64,000 nucleotides of DNA from Symbiodinium sp. CCMP2592. Lineage: Eukaryota; Sar; Dinophyceae; Suessiales; Symbiodiniaceae. The stretch lies in contig CAJNDT010006136.1 in the NCBI GenBank assembly GCA_905221615.1, positions 297,501 through 361,500 of the forward strand, written 5' to 3'. Each line of letters starts with the position of its first letter. Within the stretch, counting starts at the first letter, position 1. A program made the position numbers and the translations under genes. Shown here piece after piece: positions 10,232 to 21,088 of the stretch. Below the pieces are notes generated by a model. The model worked only from the letters and a program-made list of their open reading frames with translations. It did not search any database and was not told where the DNA came from.

Positions 10232-10318
10232 GTGCTTGTGGAGCATGGCTTGGAGAACGCACAAGCAGAGACGGCAGAGGACAACCGCAACAGGGCCAGG
10301 TACATAAAGAAGTCGGCC
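10232..10318 (+). CDS. Channel exon 5: post-S6 linker
   Basis: Acceptor TGCGAAG, phase 0. The frame reads VLVEHGLENAQ, then an acidic and basic stretch to RARYIKKSA. Joined to exon 4 it gives N-L-V-T-A-V-L-V-E, the expected continuation after S6. A GC donor at 10319 leaves phase 0, matching exon 6. The frame stays open to 10340, where a GT would give phase 1 and would not fit exon 6. A family E hairpin starts at 10331. Confidence 0.75.
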
Positions 10319-10330
10319 GCTGGGCTGCGT

Positions 10331-10465
10331 CACTTGGAGGGTCGGGGGACTTAGTAACTGGTTATTTTAGGGACTTATAAGTACCATAACCCCAATTAGG
10401 GGCCCTTTTAGGGTACTTATAAGTCTACTTACTAACTACTTACCAAGTCCCCCGACCCCCCAAGT
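10331..10465. mobile_element. Hairpin element, family E
   Basis: Family E has arms ACTTGGAGGGTCGGGGGACT and the reverse complement, with internal GGTTATTTTAGGGACTTATA. It starts 12 bases after the proposed donor of channel exon 5. Confidence 0.92.
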
Positions 10466-10912
10466 ACACCCGTGAAGTTCAAAATTCCCTTCAGGCTTTT
10501 AAACGTTAAACGGCTCCATAAGGGGCTCTTAGGCTTATGTTTTAGTTTCGGGCTTCAAACGTCATTCTTGCAGTGTTCTGGTTCATGTGGCGGTGCGAGT
10601 GGACGGGCTTTGGTGTGGCCTGGTTGCTTGATTCTGCAGTATTTGCCGGCGGTAATGCCCTCGAGAAAAGACCTCACGCCTTATGCATTCCTTGGAGCGA
10701 GTCTAAACCTTAAACCCTGAACCCTAAAAACCCCTAAAGCCCTAAACTTAAGGTTTTGTTTAGGCCTAAGAGTTGCACTGCGTCGGAGCCATGTAGCACC
10801 CGAAAGGCTTTTGCAGAAATGCTGAACAATCGTGACAGGTCTAGTAACCCTACAGAACCCCGTATAGAACCCTAATCCCTAAACCTTACAGCAACCCTTT
10901 CTCCCGAGCGAG

Positions 10913-10962
10913 GTGATCGAACTCGGTGAGCTCTTCGAAGAGTTGGACCGGGATCGGAATGG
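10913..10962 (+). CDS. Channel exon 6: first EF-hand
   Basis: Acceptor GAGCGAG, phase 0. The frame reads VIELGELFEELDRDRNG: an E helix followed by the calcium loop D-x-D-x-N-G. The loop must be completed by another exon. The donor is uncertain: GC at 10963 (phase 2), GA at 10966, or GT at 10974 (phase 1, adding L-T-L). A hairpin starts at 10981. A possible completion reading VLEALE at 11131-11148 has the right residues but the wrong phase. Confidence 0.7.
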
Positions 10963-10980
10963 GCTGACCCTTGGTTGCTT

Positions 10981-11092
10981 ACTTGGAGGTTCATGGGTAG
11001 TTATAAGTATTGTTATATGTAGGGTAACTATACTTATAACCCATATTAGGGAACTTATAACCCTACTTATAACTACCCATGAACCTCCAAGT
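10981..11092. mobile_element. Hairpin element, family E variant
   Basis: Arms ACTTGGAGGTTCATGGGTAG and CTACCCATGAACCTCCAAGT, near perfect over more than 30 bases. Confidence 0.92.
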
Positions 11093-11191
11093 ATAGGGTA
11101 GAGGCAGAGGGTTCAGGACCAGGTGCTTGAGGCTTTGGAGTTGTGTAGCGTTTTCGGTCTGGGGTGCATAGACCGGTTCGGGCATGGAAAA

Positions 11192-11300
11192 CCCAGAGAC
11201 TCCAATATCCCTTAATCAAGAAATATACCTTAAAATATAGTAGGATCCCTAATATGATCTAAGGAATATTCCTTAATTAAGGGATCTTGGACTTTCTGGG
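11192..11300. mobile_element. Hairpin element, family F
   Basis: Family F has arms CCCAGAGATCCCAATACCCC and the reverse complement with AATTAAGGAATAT inside. This copy is slightly diverged at the ends. Confidence 0.82.
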
Positions 11301-11763
11301 ATGTAAGATGCGGGGATGTGTGATGAGACGTCGGTGAGTGGCCGTACACCCTGTATGCGCCGTCAGCCGCACAACGGAGCATTGAGGAGTTTCCAAGTCG
11401 TTTAGGGTTTAGGGTTTCAATTCGTCGGCGTCCGCACTCCGTCCTGAAATCGTTGCATGTGGGAGGGTTGGAGAGTTAGGTTCTAAGTCACTCTCTGCAC
11501 CCCTTCGCATCCTTGCGGCGGCCTGGGAAAGGCAGCAGTCGAAAGCCTGAGGCAACATAGGCGGCACATTTCACACGAGTGATCGAAGACAGCTTATCTA
11601 AGGACGTCCCAACATCCAGACCGCATCGGTTGATCCCAAACCCTTAACCTCAGAAGTAACTAGGATCTGAGCTTCGCAGTCCCAGAGATCTCGACCGAGG
11701 ATCACACCCTTTGAGCTGAACATGGTTCCGCCGGACCATGAGACTCGACTTCCACCAGCTCAA

Positions 11764-11870
11764 TCTGGGAATTTCCAAGAATGTTGGGTACCTTGTTTTG
11801 GGGTCCTTATAATGCGGATCCTACTACTTGGGGTACTTTGTTAGGGTCCACTATTTTCGGAAACTCCCAT
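11764..11870. mobile_element. Hairpin element, family D
   Basis: TCTGGGAATTTCCAAGAATG left, TTTTCGGAAACTCCCAT right. The centre is in the opposite orientation to other copies. Confidence 0.75.
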
Positions 11871-12327
11871 CTAGGGCCGTACATAGGGGGCCTTCATTAT
11901 GTCTAGAACCTGGAATATGGTTTTGGTGATATCTAGGGCCATACATAGTCATAGGGGCTTTGAGAACTGAAGGGGAATGAGGTTTTGGAGGAAACTTATG
12001 GTGCAAAATGGTTTTGGAGGTATCTTATCGCACAACAATAACAAGGAGCCCGAAGGTAGCTTACATGCTTACAGTCTATAGTACCTCCAGTATGAAAGCC
12101 CTGAACCCTGAAGCCTAAACCCTAAACCCTATCCTCCTGTGGAAGCCTTTGGCAGTCCGTTTAGATCTTAGGGCTCTAGGGCCTCGGTGGTTTCAGGCAA
12201 CAGCTTCTGATTGTTTACGACGGGTTACCAGGGCCCTTCAACGACAGATCCGAAAACCAAAAACACTGACCCCAAAGCCAGATGGATGCTATCCCGAGCC
12301 GTTCAGCGACGCCTTGCCGAATCTCAG

Positions 12328-12348
12328 GTGCCGAAAGAGCTGCTGGAT
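12328..12348 (+). CDS. Channel exon 7 (tentative): EF-hand linker
   Basis: After acceptor ATCTCAG the frame reads VPKELLD, with a GT at 12349. In this family the linker between the EF-hands has a P-x-E-L-x-(D/E) pattern, so it fits between exons 6 and 8, but it is very short and could be chance. Confidence 0.35.
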
Positions 12349-12822
12349 GTCCTGTTTGTTGTTGCTCGGGCTGCAATGCCGACCAGGTTAGATAGGAACT
12401 TCTGAGCGTTGCGGTGTTTGCAGTTTGCAGTGACTGCATTGACAATGAACGAACGTCGTCACAACACCTACCACTGTGTGCGAACTATTCGTTCTGGACT
12501 AGAGCATGCAACAAGCCCAAAGGGTCATATGTCCCGATACAGTAGAATGTAGGGTCTCCATACTAGGAATTACTGGTCTGACTTAGGGAAGTTTCCCCCA
12601 TGACAATACATAGTACCCTTTGGGAAGGGGACGATTCTGGCTCTTAAGCCCTGCACCCTCAGCTGGCTTGACGTGCGGTCGAGGTGAAGCCGCGCTTACA
12701 TTTGTTGTAGTACTCTAAATTAAGATCCCTTTTAGGGTCCTTTTTGTAAGGGTGCCGTACTATTTTGATTTAGGAGACCTGAAGAGGAACCGTGATTCAG
12801 AGAACTACCCCAGAGGGTCCAA

Positions 12823-12932
12823 GTACTCCCTATTGTAGGACTTTAGGGCCTTTTTAGGTACCAAAAACCATAAACCCTAAACCCTAAGCCCTAAACCCTA
12901 AACCCTAAACCCTAAACCCTAAACCCTTAGGG
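12823..12932 (-). repeat. Family I fragment and CCCTAAA array
   Basis: 12823-12875 repeats the left arm and centre of the family I hairpin seen at 51978-52069. It is followed directly by about eight CCCTAAA units. Confidence 0.8.
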
Positions 12933-13016
12933 TACTCCTTTGTAGTTTCAGGAAGCTCGCCGTGCAACGTCAGACCTTCAGCCTCAGGCTCAAAGCTCGC
13001 CTACCCAAAGGCTCTA

Positions 13017-13045
13017 GGGTTTAGGGTTTAGGGTTTAGGGTTTCG
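13017..13045 (+). repeat. Interstitial TTTAGGG array
   Basis: Four units. Confidence 0.9.
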
Positions 13046-13261
13046 CGCTTGTTTTCCGTGAAAGGTGTACCCCCAATCGGCACGAAGAAAAAGGACGCAC
13101 GTCGGAAGTCTTCAGCAAAAGCGTCGTTCGTCACGTACGCGGAGCTCTTACATACCCACCCCAACGAAGCCACCCAGAGCTCTCGTACTGAGCTTAAGTT
13201 CTTAAGCGTTTCCGACAGAGAAGCATCTGCACACGAGAGTGCAATGTCTGGTATAGTACTG

Positions 13262-13445
13262 ACAGTATTGGCTAGAGAATATATTAAGGAATACTTGTAT
13301 ACACACATGCAGTTACCTGTAAATGGCTGTAATTGTAGCTTTACAATTACCATTTACACCTAGGTAAGATTAGAATGTCTTTTGTTTCATTCCCGTACAG
13401 GTGTGTTACGCTCCTGTACGTCAGAAAGCATAAGCTGAGCATTCA
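13262..13445. repeat. Satellite flank repeat, copy 1
   Basis: About 180 bases with two small palindromes: GTAAATGG...CCATTTAC around TTGTAGCTTTACAA, and CCGTACAGG...CCTGTACG. Copies 2 and 3 are at 13470-13655 and 14868-15075. Confidence 0.9.
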
Positions 13446-13469
13446 GGCTTAAGAAGACCGGATGGTTTT

Positions 13470-13655
13470 AAGCTATTAAGGACTACTTGTATACACACAT
13501 GCAGTTACTTGTAAATGGCTATAATTGTAGCTTTACAATTACCATTTACCTCTAGGTAAGACTAGAAAGTCTTTTGTTTCATTCCCGTACAGGTGTGTTA
13601 CGCTCCTGTACGTGAGAAGGCATAAGCTGAGCATTCAGGCTTAAGAAGATGGCTT
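13470..13655. repeat. Satellite flank repeat, copy 2
   Basis: Nearly identical to copy 1, ending AGCTGAGCATTCAGGCTTAA; it runs directly into the satellite. Confidence 0.9.
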
Positions 13656-14830
13656 CGACCGCTTTGGGCACCCATAGGCACCGGATGGTTTAGAGCAGGC
13701 ACACAAAAAGGACGGCCCTGTTTTGCTGCAGAATGTGGCCCCGACCTGCTTGGGCGCACACGAGCACTCGAGGGTCCATTTTTCGATCCTAAGCCTGGGA
13801 ACCCAGTTTAGAGCAGGCACACGAAAAGAACGGCCCTGTTTTGCTGCAGAACCTGGCTTTGGCCGCTTTGGGCACCCAGAGGCACCGGAGGGTTTAAAGC
13901 AGGCACACGAAAAGAACTGCCCTGTTTTGCTGCAGAATGTGGCCCCGACCTGCTTGGGCACACACGAGCACTCGAGGGTCCATTTTTCGATCCTAGACCC
14001 CGGGAGCCCCCTGAGCCCTAGACCGAGGTGTGGTTTAGTGGCAGCACTCGAAAAGAACGGCCCTGTTTTGCTGCAGAATGTGGCCTTGACCGTTTTGGGC
14101 CCACATGGACACCGGATGGTTTAGTGGCAGCACACGAAAAGAACGGCCCTGTTTTGCTGCAGAATGTGGGGCCGACCCCTTTGGGCACACACGAGCACTC
14201 GAGGGTCCATTTTTCGATCCTAAGCTCAGGGACGGTTCCGAGCCCTGGACCGAGGAGCCCCAGGGCAGAGTTTAGTGGAGCCACACGAAAAGAAAGAGGG
14301 GGACCTCGACTTGGGCACCTGGCCCTCATTAAAATGCACATTTTATATAAAGAATTTAACAAGGCAAAATCAGCAGCGATTTTCCAGATTTTTGGAGGGC
14401 AAGGAAGAGTTTAGTGGCAGCACACGAAAAGAACGGCCCTGTTTTGCTGCAGAATGTGGCCTTGACCGTTTTGGGCCCACATGGACACCGGATGGTTTAG
14501 TGGCAGCACACGAAAAGAACGGCCCTGTTTTGCTGCAGAATGTGGCCCCGACCAGCTTGGGCACACACGAGCACTCGAGGGTCCATTTTTTGATCCTAGA
14601 CCCCGGGAGCCCCCTGAGCCCTAGACCGAGGTGTGGTTTAGTGGCAGCACACGAAAAGAACGGCCCTGTTTTGCTGCAGAATGTGGCCTTGACCGTTTTG
14701 GGCCCACATGGACACCGGATGGTTTAGTGGCAGCACACGAAAAGAACGGCCCTGTTTTGCTGCAGAATGTGGCCCCGACCTGCTTGGGCACACACGAGCA
14801 CTCGGGGGTCCATTTTCCCCAGATTTCACT
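13656..14830. repeat. Compound satellite, alternating about 88 and 139 base units
   Basis: The core GGCCCTGTTTTGCTGCAGAA occurs about ten times. Spacing in the better-ordered part alternates near 88 and 139 bases, so the higher-order unit is about 227 bases. Units carry CACACGAAAAGAACGG ahead of the core and GCACTCGAGGGTCCATTTTT behind it. One unit (about 14275-14405) is interrupted by unrelated AT-rich sequence. All ORFs here, on both strands, are products of the repeat. Confidence 0.92.
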
Positions 14831-14867
14831 CGCGCCTTAGGGGGGGGGTTTAGGGTAATATATCTCT

Positions 14868-15075
14868 TGTATATTACTGACAGTACTGTCTACAGAGATA
14901 TATTAAGGAATACTTGTATACACTCATGATGTCTACCTGTAAATGGCTGTAATTGTAGCTTTACAATTACCATTTACCTCTAGGTAAGACTAGAAAGTCT
15001 TTTGTTTCATTCCCGTACAGGTGTGTTACGCTCCTGTACGTGAGAAGGCAGAAGCTGAGCATTCAGGCTTAAGCT
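14868..15075. repeat. Satellite flank repeat, copy 3
   Basis: The third copy closes the satellite on the right; it carries the same two palindromes and the same end as copies 1 and 2. Confidence 0.9.
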
Positions 15076-15078
15076 TTC

Positions 15079-15118
15079 GAGTTTAGGGTTTAGGGTTTAG
15101 GGTTTAGGGTTTAGGGTT
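15079..15118 (+). repeat. Interstitial TTTAGGG array
   Basis: Five perfect units directly after the satellite flank. Confidence 0.92.
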
Positions 15119-15442
15119 GGTACTTAGGCCTGAAAGGGCTCCCGATATAGGTACTTTAAGGCCTAAGTATATACTTTAGGGCTAGGTACCCGGGCACCCC
15201 ACGGTACGCTCAAAAAAGCTATGTTGGTTGATGGTTGCGAACTGGGTTTCACATTTAGTCTTCAGGGTACAGGGGTTACGGCACAACGTCAGCTGACTGT
15301 AGGTCTTGGCGATAGCTTGGGTTCTGAGGAATTATGGACGGTTTCGAGTTGGGGCTCGCCGGCTTTGTGTTTGGGGCTCAGAGAATTATCGGTGACCTCG
15401 CTGCAGCATCCACTTAAACTCGAATCCCCAAACCAATGTAAG

Positions 15443-15488
15443 GATGACTTGTCTGACATCTTCATGCAGTTGGATGTGGATGGAACTG
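15443..15488 (+). CDS. Channel exon 8: second EF-hand
   Basis: Acceptor TGTAAG, phase 0. The frame reads DDLSDIFMQLDVDGT plus the first base of a glycine codon: an E helix with the calcium loop start D-x-D-G-T-G. Donor GC at 15489 (or 15492, same phase 1). The rest of the loop should be in an exon between here and 20 kb that I did not find. Confidence 0.72.
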
Positions 15489-15918
15489 GCTGCCCAGCTC
15501 AACGTCAGATTGTAGGAATATAGGGTCGGAATGATTGGTTATGGTGTCTTATAGTTTTCATATACATATACTAGCCAGGTGCCCCCATACCCTATTCTAA
15601 GCATCAAGGCCTCTATGATGAGGAACCTGATACTTGTCACTCACCAGCCTGTGGGCCTCCTCCTTTCTGTACTAGGTTTTCGCGCAGCCACGAATGAGGT
15701 ACCGAGCGGTGGTAAGGACTCGTCGGAACAACCCTCCCCCTCCCCGCCAAAAAAAACAGCGAGATCAAACCCTGCAAGCAATCAAATAACATCTCCTGAC
15801 ATTATCGGAGGGAGTCGAGTTCTGCCTGCCCAAACCACACTTGTGCGTGCATGTGCCTATGTGTGTGCGTACACATGGTACCTGAATAAATGCAACTATA
15901 AGCTACGGGTAGACATCG

Positions 15919-16075
15919 ATGTGTATATATATATATAGGTATACACAGTGATCATGTGTATGTATGTCTATAAGCATAAATGCATGAACGCAAGCAGGCA
16001 GGGAGGCAGGTACGAAGGTAGGTATGTAGGCAGGCAGGCAGGCAAGTAGGAGCTGGGGAGATATGCAGATATGTT
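15919..16075. repeat. AT and GCAGG/TAGG microsatellites
   Basis: (TA)n at about 15921-15937 and a purine-rich run with AGGCAGGCAGGCAGGCAAG at about 16028-16046. Confidence 0.85.
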
Positions 16076-16422
16076 TTTTGTCTATACACATACATAATAT
16101 TTACACACACATGAGACTCATAGTTGCACCAGTCTTCATAGGTTTAGCCCATCAAAACGAAGTTCGCTGCCTGCTCACGGTACTTGCAGCATCTCTTGTG
16201 TCTAGAGCCGCTAGTTCCGTTGAGACCTGAGTGCTGGATGAGGTGTTACATGTTGCGAGGATGTGGAGCCTTTAAGGGGGGGGGGTACCTTACTTTGGGG
16301 CCCTTTAAAGGGAGGGTTACTATAAGGTTACTATAAGGGTTCCTTTAAAGGGCTTTGCCTCTAGGGTTGAGGGTTTTTGACTTTTTGGGGCCTGCAGGCT
16401 TGTGAGCTCATAAACCTTAGAA

Positions 16423-16523
16423 GCTGCCCCCACCCTGTAATAGTGGTATAATAGGAATATAATAGGGTCTTAATATAATCCTATATAATCCTTATGGTCA
16501 CTATTACAGGGTGGGGGCAGCTT
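16423..16523. mobile_element. Hairpin element, single copy
   Basis: Arms GCTGCCCCCACCCTGTAATA and the reverse complement at the right, near perfect, with AT-rich centre. Confidence 0.85.
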
Positions 16524-16674
16524 CTAACATAAACCTCTTGTTCTTGCTACTCTCCTCCTGGTCGCGTTGTGTCTTCGCAATGCCAGCCTTTCCATACGGT
16601 CGATCTGTTGAACCCGAAATTACGTAAGGCCCGTGCTTTGGCATGTAGCGGAGAGGTTTCGGGGGCACTACTTT

Positions 16675-16785
16675 GCCTATAGTCTCCATGGTAGTTCCTT
16701 TTGTTATCCGAGTCTTGATGGTTAGGATGCTGTAACTGAGATTTGGTTTCTCAGCACAAAAGGAACAATGATGGAGACCATGGGT
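16675..16785. mobile_element. Hairpin element, family A (diverged)
   Basis: CCTATAGTCTCCATGGTAG left, GATGGAGACCATGGGTA right, with an unusual centre. Confidence 0.7.
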
Positions 16786-17289
16786 ACTTTACTTGATTTT
16801 GGGAGAACCGGCAGTTCGGGCCTCAGGTTTAGGGTTTAGGGTCCCTGTTGTCAGGATCCGATTCTGTCACTGCCAGGTAGGTTGCAGGTTAAGCGCTGCT
16901 TGTCCACAACCCTTACCCGGACCCAACATATCTTATCTTTTTGATATACGGAAATCATAGTAAGGAGCCCTAAAAAGTGGTAGGTTCGTTAGGACCATGT
17001 CCTTGCGACCCCAATCCCCAATCGCTTTTGTCACAGGAGCCGGAACTGGATCCTTCCTAGACGTTACGGCGAGTCGAGGGTTTAGGCTTGAAGCACCAAA
17101 CTGCCCAAAGCTTGTCCTCACTAGCTAGTTAACCTTAAGCCCTGTAGTCTCTATAAAAGCCAAAAAATCACAGCCAAGCTCGGCTTCAGAAGTTCAGGAG
17201 AACTTTCCAAAAACGAGTTCGTGAATGGAATCCTCCGTGACTCGTCTTCTGTCGGTTTAGAGTTTAAGGCTGCTGGGGCCTCAAGGTTC

Positions 17290-17392
17290 TACCCAGGGGC
17301 CCCAAAGTAGTTCCTTTTTGGGTAATATATTAGAGTCCCTAATCAAAAAAGAGGACACACCCAAAAAGGAACTATTTTGGGGGCCCTGGGTA
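17290..17392. mobile_element. Hairpin element, family B
   Basis: TACCCAGGGGCCCCAAAGTA left, TTTTGGGGGCCCTGGGTAG right, centre related to those at 6959 and 54457. Confidence 0.9.
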
Positions 17393-18409
17393 GAGTTGTG
17401 CTTTCCCCTTTTTTGAGGTTATCGGGCTTTCAGTCTTCTTCTATTCTAGAGAGTAAGAGGCTTCAGTGTCACCAGTTGCGGCCCACGCAGTATCACTCGA
17501 GGGATGAGGTGAGAGAAGTTCAGAGAAGAGCAACTACAAGGCATGGGAGGGCCGATTTAGGCTTCGAAATATCGGTAACCTATACAGAAGGGTACCATGG
17601 CATGGTTATATGAAGGGATAGTTCCCTCCACCAAAGCTGATGGACTGAGTCGTTCGTTGCCTTAAGTACCCTAAACTCTCAAGGCCTGTTTTTGTTTTCC
17701 TATTCTGGGTAATGCAGGCTTTCGTGCATCGGGAGTATGGCTCTATAGCAAGCGGGGCTCCTATGTGGGGTTGCACCGAATCCGCAGCGGCGCAGTTAAT
17801 ACTGCAGCGATCCCCCTTCCTACACCATTTCATTGTAGCTGATTTGTTGCCTTGGAAGGCTACAGGAACCATCTCAGCTTGCACCGCGCATTTTAGCCAT
17901 TCTACTCGTCCCATTTTATCCAGGATACTTGTCGCGACGATTGGGAAGCTTATGTTGTCTTCCGTTTGCTACTGCTCTCCGCTCGGAGGTCGGTAGAGCA
18001 TGCATGTGACAGCTACAGCAGGCCAGCAATTGATTGTGCAGCTTCCGATGCTTCCAGACATTGCATTTGACATTGTCATGAACTTTAAAAAGAAATACCA
18101 ACTCACCCGACTTGGGAAGCTCCTGGCAAATTATCCACGTTTGTGTTTTGTCTGTGCACCATGTTTTTTGTCGGTGACGCAGTGTTGTCGGCGATCTGTG
18201 CCGCGGGCTCAATGCTGTTCAATTCGAAGAATCCAGGGGATTTGGTCTCGGGAGCACAATTGCCAGCAAGGTGCGCTTGGAGATGGTTTGGCACGTGGTC
18301 TACAGGACTCGCCTGAATGGCAATGGCAGGGACTGTGCTGGGCTGAGCTCATCCGAAAGCCGCTGTCCGTTGGTGTACTTTGCTCGCGACGGCTCAGTCA
18401 ACCACCAGT

Positions 18410-18643
18410 GGCGATCCCCGGCATTGACGGGCCCGCCGCCTCAGATTTGATACGTCAGGAGATGGCAAAGCTCAAGAAGATGGGCGACCGCTTTTCTGCG
18501 AAAACGTCCGCGTTCGATGAGCACGGTCACGCCCGGCAAGGACGTTTGACTCGGCTGAGTACTTCATCAGGCGCTGGGCCAGCCAGCGCTGCAAGAAATA
18601 CACGGCCTGGGCGTGGTTCGACAAGGCCGCCCGGGAGATGTAG
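18410..18643 (+). pseudogene. Coding-like segment with a frame break, family unknown
   Basis: One frame reads IRQEMAKLKKMGDRFSAKTS and then AFDEHGHARQ up to about 18537. A second frame, shifted at 18541, reads TFDSAEYFIRRWASQRCKK and onward to a stop at 18641. The shift point CAAG|G also matches the acceptor rule, so it may be an exon start rather than a break. No family was recognised with confidence. Confidence 0.3.
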
Positions 18644-19255
18644 TCCGGAGTCCGCGAAGCCCCTCTGATGAATTATCTGTGCGGAAGTGTTTCGCAGATG
18701 GGTTTGTGAGCTTGGGATCGTCTCATGAACGGTTCCGGCTGGTGAAGGGAGCTCCCGCAGGCGATGGCGGGCAGCACGCCGCTAGTTAGGCTGCAACCAC
18801 TGGGTGCGACGCAACAGTCGCATTCGCTTGAGGCCAGCCAGCGCGGCTGACAGTTTTGCCGGGGAACAGAAAAGGGCGGCTTGGTTTTCTCCCAGCCCCT
18901 CTCCACCTTAATCGGCCCAGGTCTGCTTCAACAGATTTAGCCAAGCTTTTAAAATGGGCCTGCTTGTTGGTGGGCGATAGCTTGTGCTCAGAGCAGTGCT
19001 GACATTGCGTTGAGAACTCTGGTCGCTTGCCGAGGCTACTCCGAGACGGTGCGTGAGAGTAGCAGAGTAGCAGGGGGCTTTCATTTCAAGCAGTGCCACG
19101 CAGGGCGTCCGAAGAAGCACGCCAAGAGAACCAGCCTTGCTTTGGGGAGAAGGGACAGCAATAATAGCGGCGCATTGTGCACATGAGTGCCCCGTAAAGC
19201 CTCGAACAACAAACTCTGTCTGTCTGTCTGTGCCGTCCCTATCTGTCTCTTTCCG

Positions 19256-19282
19256 GTTCACTCTCTCTCTCTCTCTCTCTCC
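19256..19282. repeat. (CT)n microsatellite
   Basis: A pure CT run. Confidence 0.9.
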
Positions 19283-20000
19283 CTATCTGTGCGCCAGCGT
19301 GTGCTTGCGACAGTTCTCTTGATTGTTGGTGGACAAACCGGATTCTGCCATTGCCAGTGCCCGTCGAACAGGCTCTGACGATCGTGCTTCGTTCGACAGG
19401 ATCACACCGTGATTGAGCAACCATGTAGTTTGGAGTGTTTCCCAACAAGGCACCCAGTCAGACACGCCCAAAACCAACGCACGAAGAAATAGAGCGATGT
19501 TATGGATTCTGCACCCATCCATTGCAGCCTACACTCTGGGCCGAGAGAGCCAGGTTCTCCAAATGGGTTACATCCGCCCATCTCACTTTACATGCAAAAA
19601 CTCAGCTGTGCAAAATGGTAGTATGTAAGCCCACTAGGGGGTACGAGCGGGAATCTGTAGCGTGTTTAGGGCTTACGGCTGCGTTATGGTTTACGGCTAG
19701 AAGTGCAGGATTTAGGGCCGCATACGCTTTAACCCTACAACCTAAATCATGAAGCTTACTCTTATATACACTATAAATGGGAAAGCAAAAACCTGATGAC
19801 TGAAGCCAGAAATGGTGAAAGCCTACAAATCCCGTGAGTGTTGAACCCATGAGGGCCCCGTACAGCTATCCGTCCTGTCTGTCTGTGTGTCTGCCTGTCT
19901 GTCTACCGAACCAGAATCCCATGCCCCAGTGCTTGGCCCAGAACCAAATCAGATGTGTAGAGTCTTGTCTTCAGCTGAGTGTTGCGGGTTCTCCTTTCAG

Positions 20001-20060
20001 CCGCCCAGAAATGATTACGCGCGACACCCCCATGGAGACGCTGCAGATAATGAAGATCTT
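20001..20060 (+). CDS. Channel exon 9: post-EF-hand region
   Basis: The frame reads RPEMITRDTPMETLQIMKI plus two bases. A T-P-x-E-T-(I/L)-Q-x-(L/M)-K pattern follows the second EF-hand in this channel family. The start is placed after CTCCTTTCAG, the one acceptor of the gene without a following G; the true start may be up to 35 bases upstream. Donor GC at 20061, phase 2, completed by exon 10 to leucine. Confidence 0.6.
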
Positions 20061-20877
20061 GCCCCTTGGTGTCTGCTTCATTATAGAGGATGCTGAAGCC
20101 ACGAATGAAGGGTTCAAGCTCGAGGAGGAAAGGTTGCATTGCATGAAATGTAGGAATTTGACTAAGAAAACGGATTTGGTACATTGCCCCCCTCCTCAAC
20201 AAAAACAAGAAACATAAAACATGAACAAAGTCGAGAATGAAGAGCCCGATTCCGATTACATCAGGGTTCAGAACGTCCCAGACGTCCCAGCATTCAGATT
20301 CAGGATTGTTAAAGGGGCTGAGCAGACATAGGCGGAATGTGTACAGCGACTTTATATTATTTGTGGGCATCAATCTGTTCAGGCCTTCTAGCCGTCAGGC
20401 CGTAAACCCTACAGCGACCAAACCGTCAACCTGAAAAGCTCCGGGAATCGACCGTAAATTCCGAGATCCCAGCCAAGCTTCTCCCAGTCCCCCCAACTAC
20501 CTTTTATCATACCCTAAATACCAATTATTAAGGACCATAAGGGCTGCATGACAGGGCGCCTGGGAGGTCTTGAACCACAATTAAGGTTCTTGCATCATTT
20601 GGGGTTTGCGTTCCTTGGCAACCCTCCCTTAACTTTCGCAGGCCTAGATAAGGATTTAGATACAGTCCGGGTGCCCCAAACTCACAACAGACTCTTGTTC
20701 CAGGGTGTTGTTTCAACCCGCTCTCCCAAACCCTTAAACCCTGAAGTCCTCGACCCTAAGCCCTGAAACCTATAAGCCCTAAGCCCTTGAAGCCTAGTAA
20801 GCCCTGAGACTCTAAACCCTTGAACCCTCAAACCCCAATAAGCCCTGAGCCGCCGGACCCCTAAATTCACTTCGCTA

Positions 20878-20974
20878 AGGCTCCATGTAGCCATAGAGTA
20901 TATACTTTTGGCCTTAAAAGGGTTCCTCTATAGGTAGTTTAAGGCCTAAATATTTACTAGGCTACATGGAGCCT
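20878..20974. mobile_element. Hairpin element, family H
   Basis: Family H has arms AAGGCTCCATGTACCCATAT and GGTACATGGAGCCTTTGGG, with internal TACTTAGGCCTTAAAG. This copy directly precedes a family A element. Confidence 0.85.
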
Positions 20975-20975
20975 T

Positions 20976-21075
20976 ACCTATAGTCTCCATTGTAGTTCCT
21001 TTTTTGGTTTAACCAGTTTTATATTAAGGACCCTAAAAGGTAACCCCAAAAAGGAACTACAATGGAGACTATAGG
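20976..21075. mobile_element. Hairpin element, family A, upstream of channel exon 10
   Basis: Arms CCTATAGTCTCCATTGTAG and the reverse complement. The right end is 13 bases from the acceptor of exon 10. It abuts the family H copy on its left. Confidence 0.92.
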
Positions 21076-21088
21076 TAGGGCTTAGCAG

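Larger units (their letters stand above)
17700..19330 (+). other. Unique GC-richer stretch with coding-like frames, unassigned
   Basis: This 1.6 kb lacks hairpin elements and TTTAGGG and differs in texture from its surroundings. Open frames shift repeatedly on the + strand. One frame near 18163-18240 reads FVGDAVLSAICAAGSMLF, which looks like a membrane helix. I recognise no family. It lies inside the intron between channel exons 8 and 9 and could be a retrocopy, a decayed nested gene, or unrecognised exons. Confidence 0.4.

Noticed and set aside
11131-11148. Possible exon VLEALE completing EF-hand 1
   Set aside because: Residues fit the loop, with glutamate at position 12, but no donor of exon 6 gives a compatible phase.
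13049-13363. 104-codon + strand ORF and 110-codon antisense ORF
   Set aside because: The second half is the satellite border repeat; the first half has no recognised motif.
13641-14840. Several 63-150 codon ORFs on both strands, and a possible CRISPR-like array
   Set aside because: They come from the compound satellite. Units differ in length, the spacers are repeats themselves, and the genome is eukaryotic.
18000-18668. 222-codon + strand ORF
   Set aside because: Sensible-looking segments sit in different frames; the full ORF shows no coherent domain. Kept only as an unassigned region.
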